Shown piece after piece: positions 56,738 through 64,000 of a DNA stretch of 64,000 bases. Position 1 is the stretch's first letter, and every line of letters starts with the position of its first letter. A program made the translations under genes and the position numbers. Below the pieces are notes generated by a model. That model had not been told where the DNA came from. It saw only the letters and a list, made by a program, of their open reading frames with translations, and did no database searches. The DNA comes from Litchfieldella xinjiangensis (GTDB taxonomy: Bacteria > Pseudomonadota > Gammaproteobacteria > Pseudomonadales > Halomonadaceae), in NCBI RefSeq assembly GCF_000759345.1, contig NZ_JPZL01000001.1:124001-188000 (forward strand), read 5' to 3'.

Positions 56738-59485
56738 TTAGTCAGGTAGGCTTTCCAAGCGGTGCCGCTGCCAGTCGCTTTCGGGCTCGTTAAGTCGTAA
56801 CGTCGCGTCTACGACCTGCTCTTCCATGTTGTAATGAAGCTCAAACCCAAGGTGCTTCATGAGGGCACGCATCGGATGGTTGTCGACCATGACCTTGCCG
56901 ACCATTTCCAGCGTCCCGACATTCTTGCAGTAACGAATCATCTTGTTCATGAGCAGACTGCCTAGCCCATGCCCGTGCTGGTCATCGCGGATGATGATGG
57001 AAAATTCGGTGCGGATATTGTCTGGATCGTTCCATACACGCACCACGCCCAGCATTTCCCGACTGCCATCGTCACGGTGACGCTCAGCGATGAAGGCCAT
57101 CTGCCGGTCGTAGTTGATACTTGCCAGCATGGACAGATCCCGTTTGCTCAGATCGGCCTTGTTGTGGAAATAGCGAAAGCGAATGCTCTCCTCGGAGAGC
57201 TGAGTATGGAAACTGGTGATCAACGGCGCGTCCTCGGCCCGTATGGGCCGGACCTCAACGCGCATGCCGTTGGCTAGCGTCACCCATTCACGCAGCTCTT
57301 CGGGGTACGGCATGATGGCGTGGCGCGCTGGAGCGCCGAGATCCATGGCAAAGTCGACAGCTACCACACCGTCCCGGTTGAGCAAAAGCGGGTTGAGTTC
57401 CAACCCCTGCATTTCGGGCAGATCGGATGCCATCTGGGAGAGTTTTACCAACATCTGGCATATCTGTCGGATGTCCCGGTCGGGGTCGCGGGAATGTTCC
57501 TGAATCAACTTGAAGGCATGAGTCTGCCTGACCAGATCATCGGCCAGGCTCATGTTGAGAGGCGGCAGTGCCACGTGACGATCCGCCAATACATTAACCT
57601 TGTATCCTCCTATCCCGAAGACGATCACCGGACCGAAAACGGCATCGCGCGTAACACCGGCACATAATTGCATCGAATGCTTGCCGCGCTGCATCGATTG
57701 GAGACAGTACTCATGGATGGTGATCTCAGGAAATTTCTCCTGCACCTTGTTGCCCAGTCGCCGTATGCCCTCGGCCACCTGTTCCGGCGTTTCCAGATCC
57801 TGGAGCAGGCCAGCCGAGAGCTTGTGCGGATGCCGGCGGTAACGGTACGGAACGCAATTGAAGTCATGCACTACCTTGAGTGCGATCCGCTCATGAAACG
57901 CTGAAGCCGCCTTTGCGCCCTCCTCGGGCGTAGATACGTAATGGCTGGCTGCAACGGGAATGCCGTAGGCTTCGAGTACCTGAGACGTTTCGGAGTGTGA
58001 AAGGCTGGTCCGCGCCTGGGCCTTGGCATGATCGATCAAGGTATGGCAGCGGGAACGGATCTCCGGCGTGGTTGCAAAAGGCAAGCTGGGTGGCGTTTCC
58101 TGGAGCAGCAACTGAACGCGCTGGTAATCGACCATGTGCATGAATGCTTTCACGGCCTTCTCGGGCGATGTATAGGTCGGAATACCCGCCAGATTGCTCT
58201 CATGCCGCGCCTTGAGCGCTTCCTCCAATCCCATCCAGCTTGTCAGCAGGTTTCGCTTGAAGCGCTTGCGGTTGGCGACAATGGCTTCAGCAGTCACCTT
58301 GGAAGGCGCCAGCCGAGTCGGCGCATGAACGACCAGCACCGCATCGACGTTGGGATCGCCGGCCACGATTTCCAGGGCATCGACCAGCTTTTCGGGCGTG
58401 GCATTCCCTCCCAGGTCGACCGGGTTTTTTCCGGGCAGGGTCATGTCGAAGTCGCCGGTTCGCAAGGCATCCTGGGTAGTCGTCTCGAATTCGGCAAGGC
58501 GCCCTCCCGAGCTGATCAGCTTGTCGATGGCCAGCATCGCCGGACCGAGGCCATTGGAAACGATCGCCAGGCGGTCGCCGCGCAGGGGCTTCATCCGCGA
58601 TAGGGTTTCCAAGGCATCGAACAATTCATCGGAATCATTGACCCTGACCACGCCCGCTCGTGCCAAGGCTGCGTCGAAGATCACGTCGCGATTGGCTATA
58701 CCCGGGGTCGGGGTCTGGGGGGTCACTTCCGACTGGGCGGTCCTTCCACTCTTGATCGCCAACACCAGGCGATGACGAGATGCGTCCCGCAGCGCTGTCA
58801 TGAAGTGTTGTGCGTCTTGAATGCGCTCAAGATGCAGGAGAATCGCCTGGGTAGGCGAGTATTGATTGATATAGTCGATGAGGTCGGGGAGCAGGACATC
58901 GACACTATCGCCGAGTGTGACCAGATGGGAGAAGCCGATACCACGCCCGGCGGCCCAATCGATCATGGCATTGCCGAGCATGCCGGATTGCCCCAGGTAG
59001 GCGACTCTACCGGGACGAATCGGCTGACTGGCATATGTGGCGTTCAGCTTGCGGCCAGGTACCACGACGCCCATGCACTCAGGCCCAAGTACGCGAATAC
59101 CGGAACGCCGCGCAGCACTCAACATGCGTTCACGAAGCGAGGCCTCCTCTTCGAGACGGGCATCGAGATGGGCGCCACCCGAGAGCACCAGCGCAGCGCG
59201 TACACCGAAGCGCCCCAATTGCTCGATTAGCCGCGGCACTGTCTCTACCGGCGAACAGATGACGGCCAGATCGGGCACCTCGGGAAGCTCCCGCACACGT
59301 CTGATACAGGGCACGCCATAAACGGTGTCGTAGTTCTTGGGATTGACCGCCCACAGCGAACCGGGGAAGCCGGCCTCCTTGAGGTTGCGGATCACCAGGC
59401 CGCCCATCGAGTGGGTTTTTTCTGATGCCCCAATAACAGCCAGGCTGCCGGGTTCGAAGAAATGGCGCAGAAATCGGGTACCCAC
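56738..59485 (-). CDS. Pat-like protein acetyltransferase (acyl-CoA synthetase domain plus GNAT)
   Basis: A 915-residue protein. Residues about 1-700 resemble NDP-forming acyl-CoA synthetases (CoA-binding SLAVIGASEKTHSMGG, ATP-grasp-like VHDFNCVPYRYRRH region). The active-site His of the SHTG loop is missing (KSGRTAQSEVTPQTPTP), as in regulatory Pat proteins. A C-terminal GNAT domain (about 745-890) has the acetyl-CoA loop DDQHGHGLGSLLMNKM. The match is to Salmonella Pat, which acetylates and inactivates acetyl-CoA synthetase. GTG at 59485 has GGAGG 6 nt upstream. A deacetylase-like gene is divergent 104 bp away. Confidence 0.9.
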   Translation of the reverse strand: MGTRFLRHFFEPGSLAVIGASEKTHSMGGLVIRNLKEAGFPGSLWAVNPKNYDTVYGVPCIRRVRELPEVPDLAVICSPVETVPRLIEQLGRFGVRAALVLSGGAHLDARLEEEASLRERMLSAARRSGIRVLGPECMGVVVPGRKLNATYASQPIRPGRVAYLGQSGMLGNAMIDWAAGRGIGFSHLVTLGDSVDVLLPDLIDYINQYSPTQAILLHLERIQDAQHFMTALRDASRHRLVLAIKSGRTAQSEVTPQTPTPGIANRDVIFDAALARAGVVRVNDSDELFDALETLSRMKPLRGDRLAIVSNGLGPAMLAIDKLISSGGRLAEFETTTQDALRTGDFDMTLPGKNPVDLGGNATPEKLVDALEIVAGDPNVDAVLVVHAPTRLAPSKVTAEAIVANRKRFKRNLLTSWMGLEEALKARHESNLAGIPTYTSPEKAVKAFMHMVDYQRVQLLLQETPPSLPFATTPEIRSRCHTLIDHAKAQARTSLSHSETSQVLEAYGIPVAASHYVSTPEEGAKAASAFHERIALKVVHDFNCVPYRYRRHPHKLSAGLLQDLETPEQVAEGIRRLGNKVQEKFPEITIHEYCLQSMQRGKHSMQLCAGVTRDAVFGPVIVFGIGGYKVNVLADRHVALPPLNMSLADDLVRQTHAFKLIQEHSRDPDRDIRQICQMLVKLSQMASDLPEMQGLELNPLLLNRDGVVAVDFAMDLGAPARHAIMPYPEELREWVTLANGMRVEVRPIRAEDAPLITSFHTQLSEESIRFRYFHNKADLSKRDLSMLASINYDRQMAFIAERHRDDGSREMLGVVRVWNDPDNIRTEFSIIIRDDQHGHGLGSLLMNKMIRYCKNVGTLEMVGKVMVDNHPMRALMKHLGFELHYNMEEQVVDATLRLNEPESDWQRHRLESLPD

Positions 59486-59589
59486 ACGTGCCTCCTCTCG
59501 TTCAGTATTGTACCTGTGTACGACTTATTGAGACTGTCATGCAAGGCCGGTCGACCCTATCGTTCGCCGTATCGCCTCCGGAGTCAGCC

Positions 59590-60525
59590 ATGATCACCTC
59601 ATACATTACCCACCCGCACTATGACAAACATCACATGGGACCGGAGCATCCCGAGAGCCCCTTGCGGCTGGAGGCGATACGCGCCCGCCTGGCATTGGCA
59701 GGCGTGCTTCAGCAAACCATGCAATCCGATGCCAAGCTCGCCAACGACGAACACATCACGCGCGTTCACCCCAAGCGTCATCTGCATTCGCTCGAGCGGT
59801 GCGTTCCCGAACATGGGATCGTCTCACTGGATGGCGACACGCTGATGACCCCGGACAGTCTGAATGTGGCTCGTTTAGCGGCCGGCGCCGTGATATGCGG
59901 TGTCGATCAAGTGTTCCGCCACCAGGCCGACAACGTATTCTGTGCAGTTCGCCCCCCGGGCCATCATGCCGAGGCCTCGGAAGCCATGGGCTTCTGTTTC
60001 TTCAACAATGTTGCGGTAGGTGCGGCCCATGCCAGGGCCCGCTACGGCGCCGAGCGTATCGCCATACTCGATTTCGATGTCCACCAGTGCAACGGCACCG
60101 TCGACATATTCAAGGATGATCCGAATGTGCTGGTCTGCTCAAGCTTCCAGTTTCCCTTCTATCCTTGGCGCTATTTGCGTAGCGAATGGCATAACATCGT
60201 CAACACACCGCTCCCGGCAGGTACCGACAGCGACGGGTTTCGCCGAGCAGTGGAGCATGATTGGCTACCTGCGCTTCATCGCTTCAAACCCGATCTCGTA
60301 CTGGTGTCCGCCGGCTTCGATGCCCACCGTAACGATCCCTTGGCGGAAATTTGCCTCGATGAAGCGGATTTTCATTGGGTAACCCATCTGGCCATGGAAA
60401 TCGCTGCGCTGTACGCCAATAACCGCCTGGTATCGGTGCTCGAAGGGGGGTATGACCTGGATTCCCTGGGACGTAGCGCTGAGGCTCACATCAAGGCGCT
60501 TTTAGGACAGCCCTTTTCGCTGTAG
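59590..60525 (+). CDS. Histone-deacetylase superfamily protein (AcuC-like)
   Basis: A 311-residue zinc deacetylase. The catalytic His pair is in RPPGHHAEAS (His125, His126). Zinc ligands are Asp163 and His165 (DFDVHQCNGT) and Asp244 (SAGFDAHRND), and the transition-state Tyr is in LEGGYD (Tyr288). The usual GNG is CNG here. It may deacetylate proteins, acetylpolyamines or other N-acetyl substrates. Sharing a promoter region with a Pat-like acetyltransferase suggests a protein acetylation couple as for AcuA/AcuC. GGAG lies before the ATG at 59590. Confidence 0.9.
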   Translation: MITSYITHPHYDKHHMGPEHPESPLRLEAIRARLALAGVLQQTMQSDAKLANDEHITRVHPKRHLHSLERCVPEHGIVSLDGDTLMTPDSLNVARLAAGAVICGVDQVFRHQADNVFCAVRPPGHHAEASEAMGFCFFNNVAVGAAHARARYGAERIAILDFDVHQCNGTVDIFKDDPNVLVCSSFQFPFYPWRYLRSEWHNIVNTPLPAGTDSDGFRRAVEHDWLPALHRFKPDLVLVSAGFDAHRNDPLAEICLDEADFHWVTHLAMEIAALYANNRLVSVLEGGYDLDSLGRSAEAHIKALLGQPFSL

Positions 60526-60544
60526 CCATCGCCCATAGGCAAAA

Positions 60545-60564
60545 GTTTCCTGTATTCAGGAAAC
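60545..60564. repeat. Palindrome GTTTCCTG-TATT-CAGGAAAC
   Basis: A perfect inverted repeat with 8-bp arms, 19 bp after the deacetylase stop. It shares the GTTTCC/GGAAAC half-sites with a second palindrome at 60667. It may be an operator or a weak terminator (no T-run follows directly). Confidence 0.6.
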
Positions 60565-60666
60565 GCGCCTTTTAGCGAGAGACAGCCACTGCAGCGTCGT
60601 GACTGTCAAAATAGGCATGGCCACGTCGCTTCTGCCCGCGTAGCGCGAAGGTTTTATGGTAGGCTT

Positions 60667-60685
60667 TCGGAAACTCGGTTTCCGA
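60667..60685. promoter_or_regulatory. Palindromic operator candidate TCGGAAAC-TCG-GTTTCCGA
   Basis: A perfect 8-bp-arm inverted repeat centred 23 bp before the ATG of the XRE-cupin gene, positioned to block transcription or translation. Its core half-sites are the same as in the upstream palindrome, in opposite order. Confidence 0.65.
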
Positions 60686-60698
60686 TAGTGAACAAGTC

Positions 60699-61331
60699 AT
60701 GACCGCTAGTACCGATCAGGATGCTGCCGTGCGCATCGCCTCGGGGCGCAAGGCGTTCGTCGAACCCCTGCGACTCGGAGAACGTCTCAAGGAAATTCGC
60801 CTTGCCAACCAATGGACGCTGGAAGAGGTCAGCCAGCGTACCGGCCTGGCCCGCTCGACGCTATCCAAGATCGAGAACGACCAGATATCGCCCACGTTCA
60901 CTGCCGTCCAGAAATTGATCAATGGCCTCGCCATCGACCTGCCGCAATTGCTCAGCCCGCCGAAGCCCCAAACGCAGACGCTAGGCCGAAGGGACCTCAC
61001 CCGGTCGGGCGAAGGGCAACACCATCCGACCCCCACCTATGAGCATGAGCTCTTGTCCTGCCAGCTGGCCCAGAAGCGCATGATCCCGTTCAAGACCATT
61101 GTGCGGGCGCGGCATTTCGAAGAGTTCAGTGAGTGGGTCCGTCACGATGGTGAAGAGTTCCTGATGGTACTGGAGGGGAAGATACTGATGTACACGGAGT
61201 ACTATGAACCGCTTCCCTTGGAGAGCGGTGACAGTATCTATTTCGACAGTGCCATGGGCCACGCCTTGGTCTCGGTCAGCGAGGAAGATGCCGTGGTGCT
61301 ATCGGTATGCACACGCGGCGACACGGTATGA
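60699..61331 (+). CDS. XRE-family regulator with cupin sensor domain
   Basis: A 210-residue regulator. The helix-turn-helix is at about 27-80 (LGERLKEIRLANQWTLEEVSQ, RSTLSKIENDQISPT). A C-terminal cupin is at about 130-200 (HDGEEFLMVLEGKILMY, LESGDSIYFDSAMGHAL). This architecture is shared by PuuR-type regulators, many of which respond to polyamines or amino-acid derived ligands. Being downstream of an acetylpolyamine-deacetylase-like gene fits that but does not prove it. Two related palindromes upstream suggest autoregulation. Confidence 0.88.
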   Translation: MTASTDQDAAVRIASGRKAFVEPLRLGERLKEIRLANQWTLEEVSQRTGLARSTLSKIENDQISPTFTAVQKLINGLAIDLPQLLSPPKPQTQTLGRRDLTRSGEGQHHPTPTYEHELLSCQLAQKRMIPFKTIVRARHFEEFSEWVRHDGEEFLMVLEGKILMYTEYYEPLPLESGDSIYFDSAMGHALVSVSEEDAVVLSVCTRGDTV

Positions 61332-61342
61332 ACCCGGTCGAC

Positions 61343-62218
61343 TCACGCACCGGCCCCGCCTCGCCCAGATGACGCCTGGCTTCGCCGATCCCCCGGTCGC
61401 CGGGCTGGCACCGCATCGAGCACAAGCCTGTCCCGAGCGTGAATGGCCTGGAAGTGTTTGCCCTTGGCCCGGGCGATCAGCATCACCCCGAAGCGCTCGG
61501 CCAGCTCTACCCCTTTCTGCGTGACGCCCGAGCGCGACACCAGCACACTGATTCCCATCTGGGCGACCTTGAGAACCATTTCCGAGGTCAGGCGACCGGT
61601 CGTATAGAAGATATCGGCCCCGGCACTACCGGCTTCCTCGAGCCATTGCCGCCCCGCCAGCGTATCCACCGCGTTGTGGCGTCCGACATCCTCCACGAAA
61701 TCCAGAACGTCCTGCTGGCGACATAGCGCACAACCATGTACCGCACCGGCACTTCGATAGGTTTCGTTGTAGGCGCCCAGATTGTCCAGGAGTTGGTACA
61801 GCACCGACTGAGACATTCGCGTCTCGGGCAAGGGACTCAGGGACGTGACGTTCAGTAAGCGACCAAAAACCGTGCCCTGGCCGCACCCGGTTGTGACCGT
61901 GCGTTGACCGAGTCGCTGCTCCAGATCCTCCGGGACCTGACGGGTCAGGACAGCGGCCGACTCCACCTCCCAGTCGACGTGCAGCGCCAACAAATCGTCT
62001 CGGCTAGCGATCAACCCCTGGTTGCGCAGATAGCCCGCCACCAACGCCTCAGGCTGTGCGCCCAGCGTCATCAGGGTGACGATCTCGCGCCGATTGAGAT
62101 AGACCGTCAATGCGCGCTCGGCAGCAATCGGCTGTCGACGCAGCTCACCGAATTCGTCGACCACGTCGATCTCCAGCGTCGTAGGCAGGCGCGCATGACT
62201 TAGATTGATGGCTGCCAT
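61343..62218 (-). CDS. fdhD: FdhD, formate dehydrogenase sulfurtransferase
   Basis: A 291-residue FdhD protein with the active-site pair Cys163 and Cys166 (VHGCALCRQQD) and the family blocks VYLNRREIVTLMTLG, EDVGRHNAVDTLAG and TTGRLTSEMV. It transfers sulfur from IscS to the molybdenum or tungsten cofactor, activating formate dehydrogenase. AAGGAG is 8 nt before the ATG at 62218. It is divergent from DUF3305/DUF3306 genes, a standard formate dehydrogenase accessory set. Confidence 0.95.
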   Translation of the reverse strand: MAAINLSHARLPTTLEIDVVDEFGELRRQPIAAERALTVYLNRREIVTLMTLGAQPEALVAGYLRNQGLIASRDDLLALHVDWEVESAAVLTRQVPEDLEQRLGQRTVTTGCGQGTVFGRLLNVTSLSPLPETRMSQSVLYQLLDNLGAYNETYRSAGAVHGCALCRQQDVLDFVEDVGRHNAVDTLAGRQWLEEAGSAGADIFYTTGRLTSEMVLKVAQMGISVLVSRSGVTQKGVELAERFGVMLIARAKGKHFQAIHARDRLVLDAVPARRPGDRRSQASSGRGGAGA

Positions 62219-62302
62219 TGTATAATCTCCTTTCGAGGTATTGACCATCTTCGCATCACTACCGCTTACTGTCTTTAACGCCCTCTGCGACCGGAGATCG
62301 GG

Positions 62303-62731
62303 ATGTCTACTGCCAACCGCCGCTCATTGAGCCTGACCCTCGCCAGTGAACCCAAGCAGGTCAAGGGCTTCTCGCTGGAGCAATGGCGTATCGCACGACT
62401 CGAGCCGGGGAACGTCGGCCCACACGTGCTGGATCTGCAACTTTATATGACCGAGCGAAGTGCCTACCGCTTCAATCTCGGCTCGGCGGAGCCGCAACTG
62501 TTCGTCCGCTGTGGTTTTGCCGGCCAGGCGGCACACCCCGATGCCATTACAGCGAGTCAGGATGTCGCCGCTGGTTGGATGGATGGTGAACAACAGGTGC
62601 TCGAGACACCGATGCCACTGGCCATTCAGATCTGGCTCGAAGCCTATCTGGCACGTCATGGTGAAGCGCCGGATGCCGGACGCAAGAAAAAACGCAAGGG
62701 TGCAGGCCGCGCCAGGGAGGATCTGGCATGA
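62303..62731 (+). CDS. DUF3305 protein
   Basis: A 142-residue cytosolic protein matching the DUF3305 family (VKGFSLEQWRIARLEPG, LYMTERSAYRFNLGSAEPQLFV, ASQDVAAGWMDGEQQVLETP), with a basic C-terminal tail. Such genes accompany formate dehydrogenases in Proteobacteria. The molecular role is not known. The stop overlaps the next gene (ATGA). Confidence 0.85.
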   Translation: MSTANRRSLSLTLASEPKQVKGFSLEQWRIARLEPGNVGPHVLDLQLYMTERSAYRFNLGSAEPQLFVRCGFAGQAAHPDAITASQDVAAGWMDGEQQVLETPMPLAIQIWLEAYLARHGEAPDAGRKKKRKGAGRAREDLA

Positions 62732-63297
62732 GTCGCTGGGAGCGCTGGTCGCAGCGCAAGCGTGGGTTGGTCGAGTCCGAGCCGCAACGACCCGAGCCTG
62801 ACACGACGTTTGCCCCGCAAGAAGCAACGCCTTCGCTACAGGCTGACGAGCAGGCCACGCCCCTCGCTACCGAGCCGCCCGCGGAAGGGTCTCTGGATGA
62901 TACCTTGCCCGACCCGGATACGCTGGGTCCGGGAAGTGACTTCAAGGCCTTCCTGGTGTCCGGTGTCAGTGCGGGCCTCAAACGCCGCGCCTTGCGTCGT
63001 ATGTATGCGATGGGCAATTACAACGTGCGCGACGGACTCGACGATTACGATCAGGATTTCAGCCAGATGCGCACCCTGGCCGAGGGTGCCGGCGAGCGCA
63101 TCCGCCAATGGGCCAAGGATAACGTCACCCGACTCGACGAAGAGAACGCCAGCGAAGAGCAGCCGGCGTCAGTCACGCCTGGTGTTGACGAAATCCAGAC
63201 CGAGCAGACGATGGCAGACGCCTCGTCAACGCCAGATGATCAGTTCCAAGACGAGCCTGCGCCAGACACGTTAGATACTGCGCCGCACAAGGTTTAA
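62728..63297 (+). CDS. DUF3306 protein
   Basis: A 189-residue protein of the DUF3306 family: N-terminal FLxRWSRRK-like MSRWERWSQRKRG, a Pro/Glu-rich linker, then a central conserved block (DFKAFLVSGVSAGLKRRALRR, NVRDGLDDYDQDF) and an acidic tail. It is an accessory of the formate dehydrogenase locus with unknown function, translationally coupled to the DUF3305 gene. Confidence 0.85.
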   Translation: MSRWERWSQRKRGLVESEPQRPEPDTTFAPQEATPSLQADEQATPLATEPPAEGSLDDTLPDPDTLGPGSDFKAFLVSGVSAGLKRRALRRMYAMGNYNVRDGLDDYDQDFSQMRTLAEGAGERIRQWAKDNVTRLDEENASEEQPASVTPGVDEIQTEQTMADASSTPDDQFQDEPAPDTLDTAPHKV

Positions 63298-63409
63298 TCA
63301 ACGGACACGCGATCGACTAATGAAGGGTTTGCGTAGCCTGACGAAGCGGTCAAATATATAATAATTATTACAACAAGAAATTGATGACCATGGCACCCGA
63401 TGAGACCCT

Positions 63410-64000
63410 ATGAATCTACGCTTCGACCTAGCTGGCCTGGCTAATCAGAAGGCGCAGGCAGAGGCGCACGCGCGTATCTCCTGGCCTGTCAACCTGACGC
63501 CCGCCACCGTAAGTTATACCTCCCAGGGTCACCTCCTGATCATTGGCAATGAGCGGGACTGTCGCCTGGCTGCGGCCGCCCTCGAACACAAAGGGCTGGC
63601 CTCGCTGACGCTGCTGGTCAACGAGCGCCTGAATGGAATCGACGACGCCGATGAGGCCATGTATGACGCGACGCGTCAGTTGGCCTGTCATTACGCCTCG
63701 TCACCACGAATAGGCGGCTACCTGGGCCAGTTCGTCGTCACGGTTCCCGATGAACAAGGAGAGATCGACCTGGCCAAGGCGTGCCTGCAGCGCTCCCACT
63801 TCGATCTCATTCTCGACCTGGCCGCTATGCCCACGCTGGCGTACGAGCTGCCTCCCCCCGGGTATTTCACAACAGCCTGGGGGAGCGATGCCTGCCAGCG
63901 CATAATCGACACCTTGGTCGAGCATGTCGGCGAATTCGAAAAACCCCGATACTTCACTATCGACAATGCGCTGTGCGCCCATGCCGGTCGCGGGAAGTCA
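63410..64000 (+). CDS. Formate-dehydrogenase-associated 4Fe-4S ferredoxin-like protein (N-terminal part)
   Basis: An open frame starts at ATG 63410 and runs off the window with no stop in 197 codons. The protein begins MNLRFDLAGLANQK and contains LIIGNERDCRLAAAAL, IGGYLGQFVVTVPDE, FDLILDLAAMPTLAYELPPPGY and ends FTIDNALCAHAGRGKS. In homologues this is where the first Cys of a CxxCxxCxxxC ferredoxin motif appears, so the cluster domain should lie just beyond the window. Position after DUF3305/DUF3306 fits. A 9-codon frame (63384-63413) ends in the ATGA that starts this gene. Confidence 0.8.
   Translation, partial: MNLRFDLAGLANQKAQAEAHARISWPVNLTPATVSYTSQGHLLIIGNERDCRLAAAALEHKGLASLTLLVNERLNGIDDADEAMYDATRQLACHYASSPRIGGYLGQFVVTVPDEQGEIDLAKACLQRSHFDLILDLAAMPTLAYELPPPGYFTTAWGSDACQRIIDTLVEHVGEFEKPRYFTIDNALCAHAGRGKS

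Noticed and set aside
60526-60570. The first GTTTCC palindrome as a standard terminator of the deacetylase gene
   Set aside because: No T-run follows the stem, and its half-sites recur at the XRE-cupin gene, so an operator reading is favoured, though not proven.

Overview
The window looks like chromosome from a moderately halophilic gammaproteobacterium of the Halomonas/Chromohalobacter type. It carries a complete ectABC ectoine operon whose proteins closely resemble those of Halomonas elongata, a glycine-betaine type ProVWX transporter, and Pseudomonas-like gene neighbourhoods: tolB-pal-cpoB; mtaD-ubiG-gph; arsC-wrbA-DUF2069; cysI-DUF934; fdhD with DUF3305/DUF3306. Base composition is fairly GC-rich and even. 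There are no rRNA or tRNA genes, insertion sequences or CRISPR arrays that I can see. Genes are packed tightly, with many ATGA/TGATG/GTGA/TTGA start-stop overlaps.

Layout. 1-2.8 kb: the tail of the Tol-Pal envelope operon plus yciK. 2.8-5.6 kb (minus): deaminase, ubiG and a HAD phosphatase that may be MupP. 6-8.2 kb: galU and a UDP-sugar dehydrogenase homologue lacking its catalytic cysteine. 8.3-16.6 kb: sodB, a coiled-coil inner-membrane protein, tamA-tamB, msrA. 16.6-25.7 kb (minus): a hydrolase, then a peptide ABC transporter operon ending in a LysR regulator and a prolidase. 25.9-28.1 kb: carbonic anhydrase and glutathione reductase, divergent. 28.3-30.8 kb: ectABC. 30.9-33.5 kb (minus): an FNT transporter and a PP2C/kinase fusion behind a striking leader. 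34-37.4 kb: lipoprotein protease, inactive-transglutaminase 7TM protein and ATP-grasp ligase. 37.5-39.1 kb: zur-hisI-yidD and sufE. 39.1-41.5 kb: tyrosine recombinase and divergent KfrA-like protein. 41.6-53.4 kb: nfuA, metH, MATE pump, sulfite reductase, DUF934, smr, GGCT-like, arsC-like, wrbA, DUF2069, pdxH. 53.5-56.5 kb (minus): proVWX. 56.7-61.3 kb: Pat-like acetyltransferase, divergent histone-deacetylase-like protein and an XRE-cupin regulator. 61.3-64 kb: formate dehydrogenase accessory genes, running off the end.

The strongest unexpected signal is upstream of the FNT gene (33453-33650, minus strand). A consensus-perfect sigma-54 promoter drives a leader of about 170 nt. The leader contains two 5-bp hairpins with hexaloops AAUGGC and AAAGGC, each with A at position 1 and G at position 4. 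The second hairpin is mutually exclusive with a strong U-tailed terminator. This is the architecture of ANTAR-protein (NasR/NasT-like) antitermination, so the transporter-kinase operon is probably under dual nitrogen and nitrate/nitrite control. Other notable items are the catalytic-residue loss in the sugar dehydrogenase, heptamer repeats between the recombinase and KfrA-like genes, paired palindromes at the XRE-cupin gene, the amidoligase-type trio, and long intercistronic hairpins in the proVWX and FNT-kinase operons.
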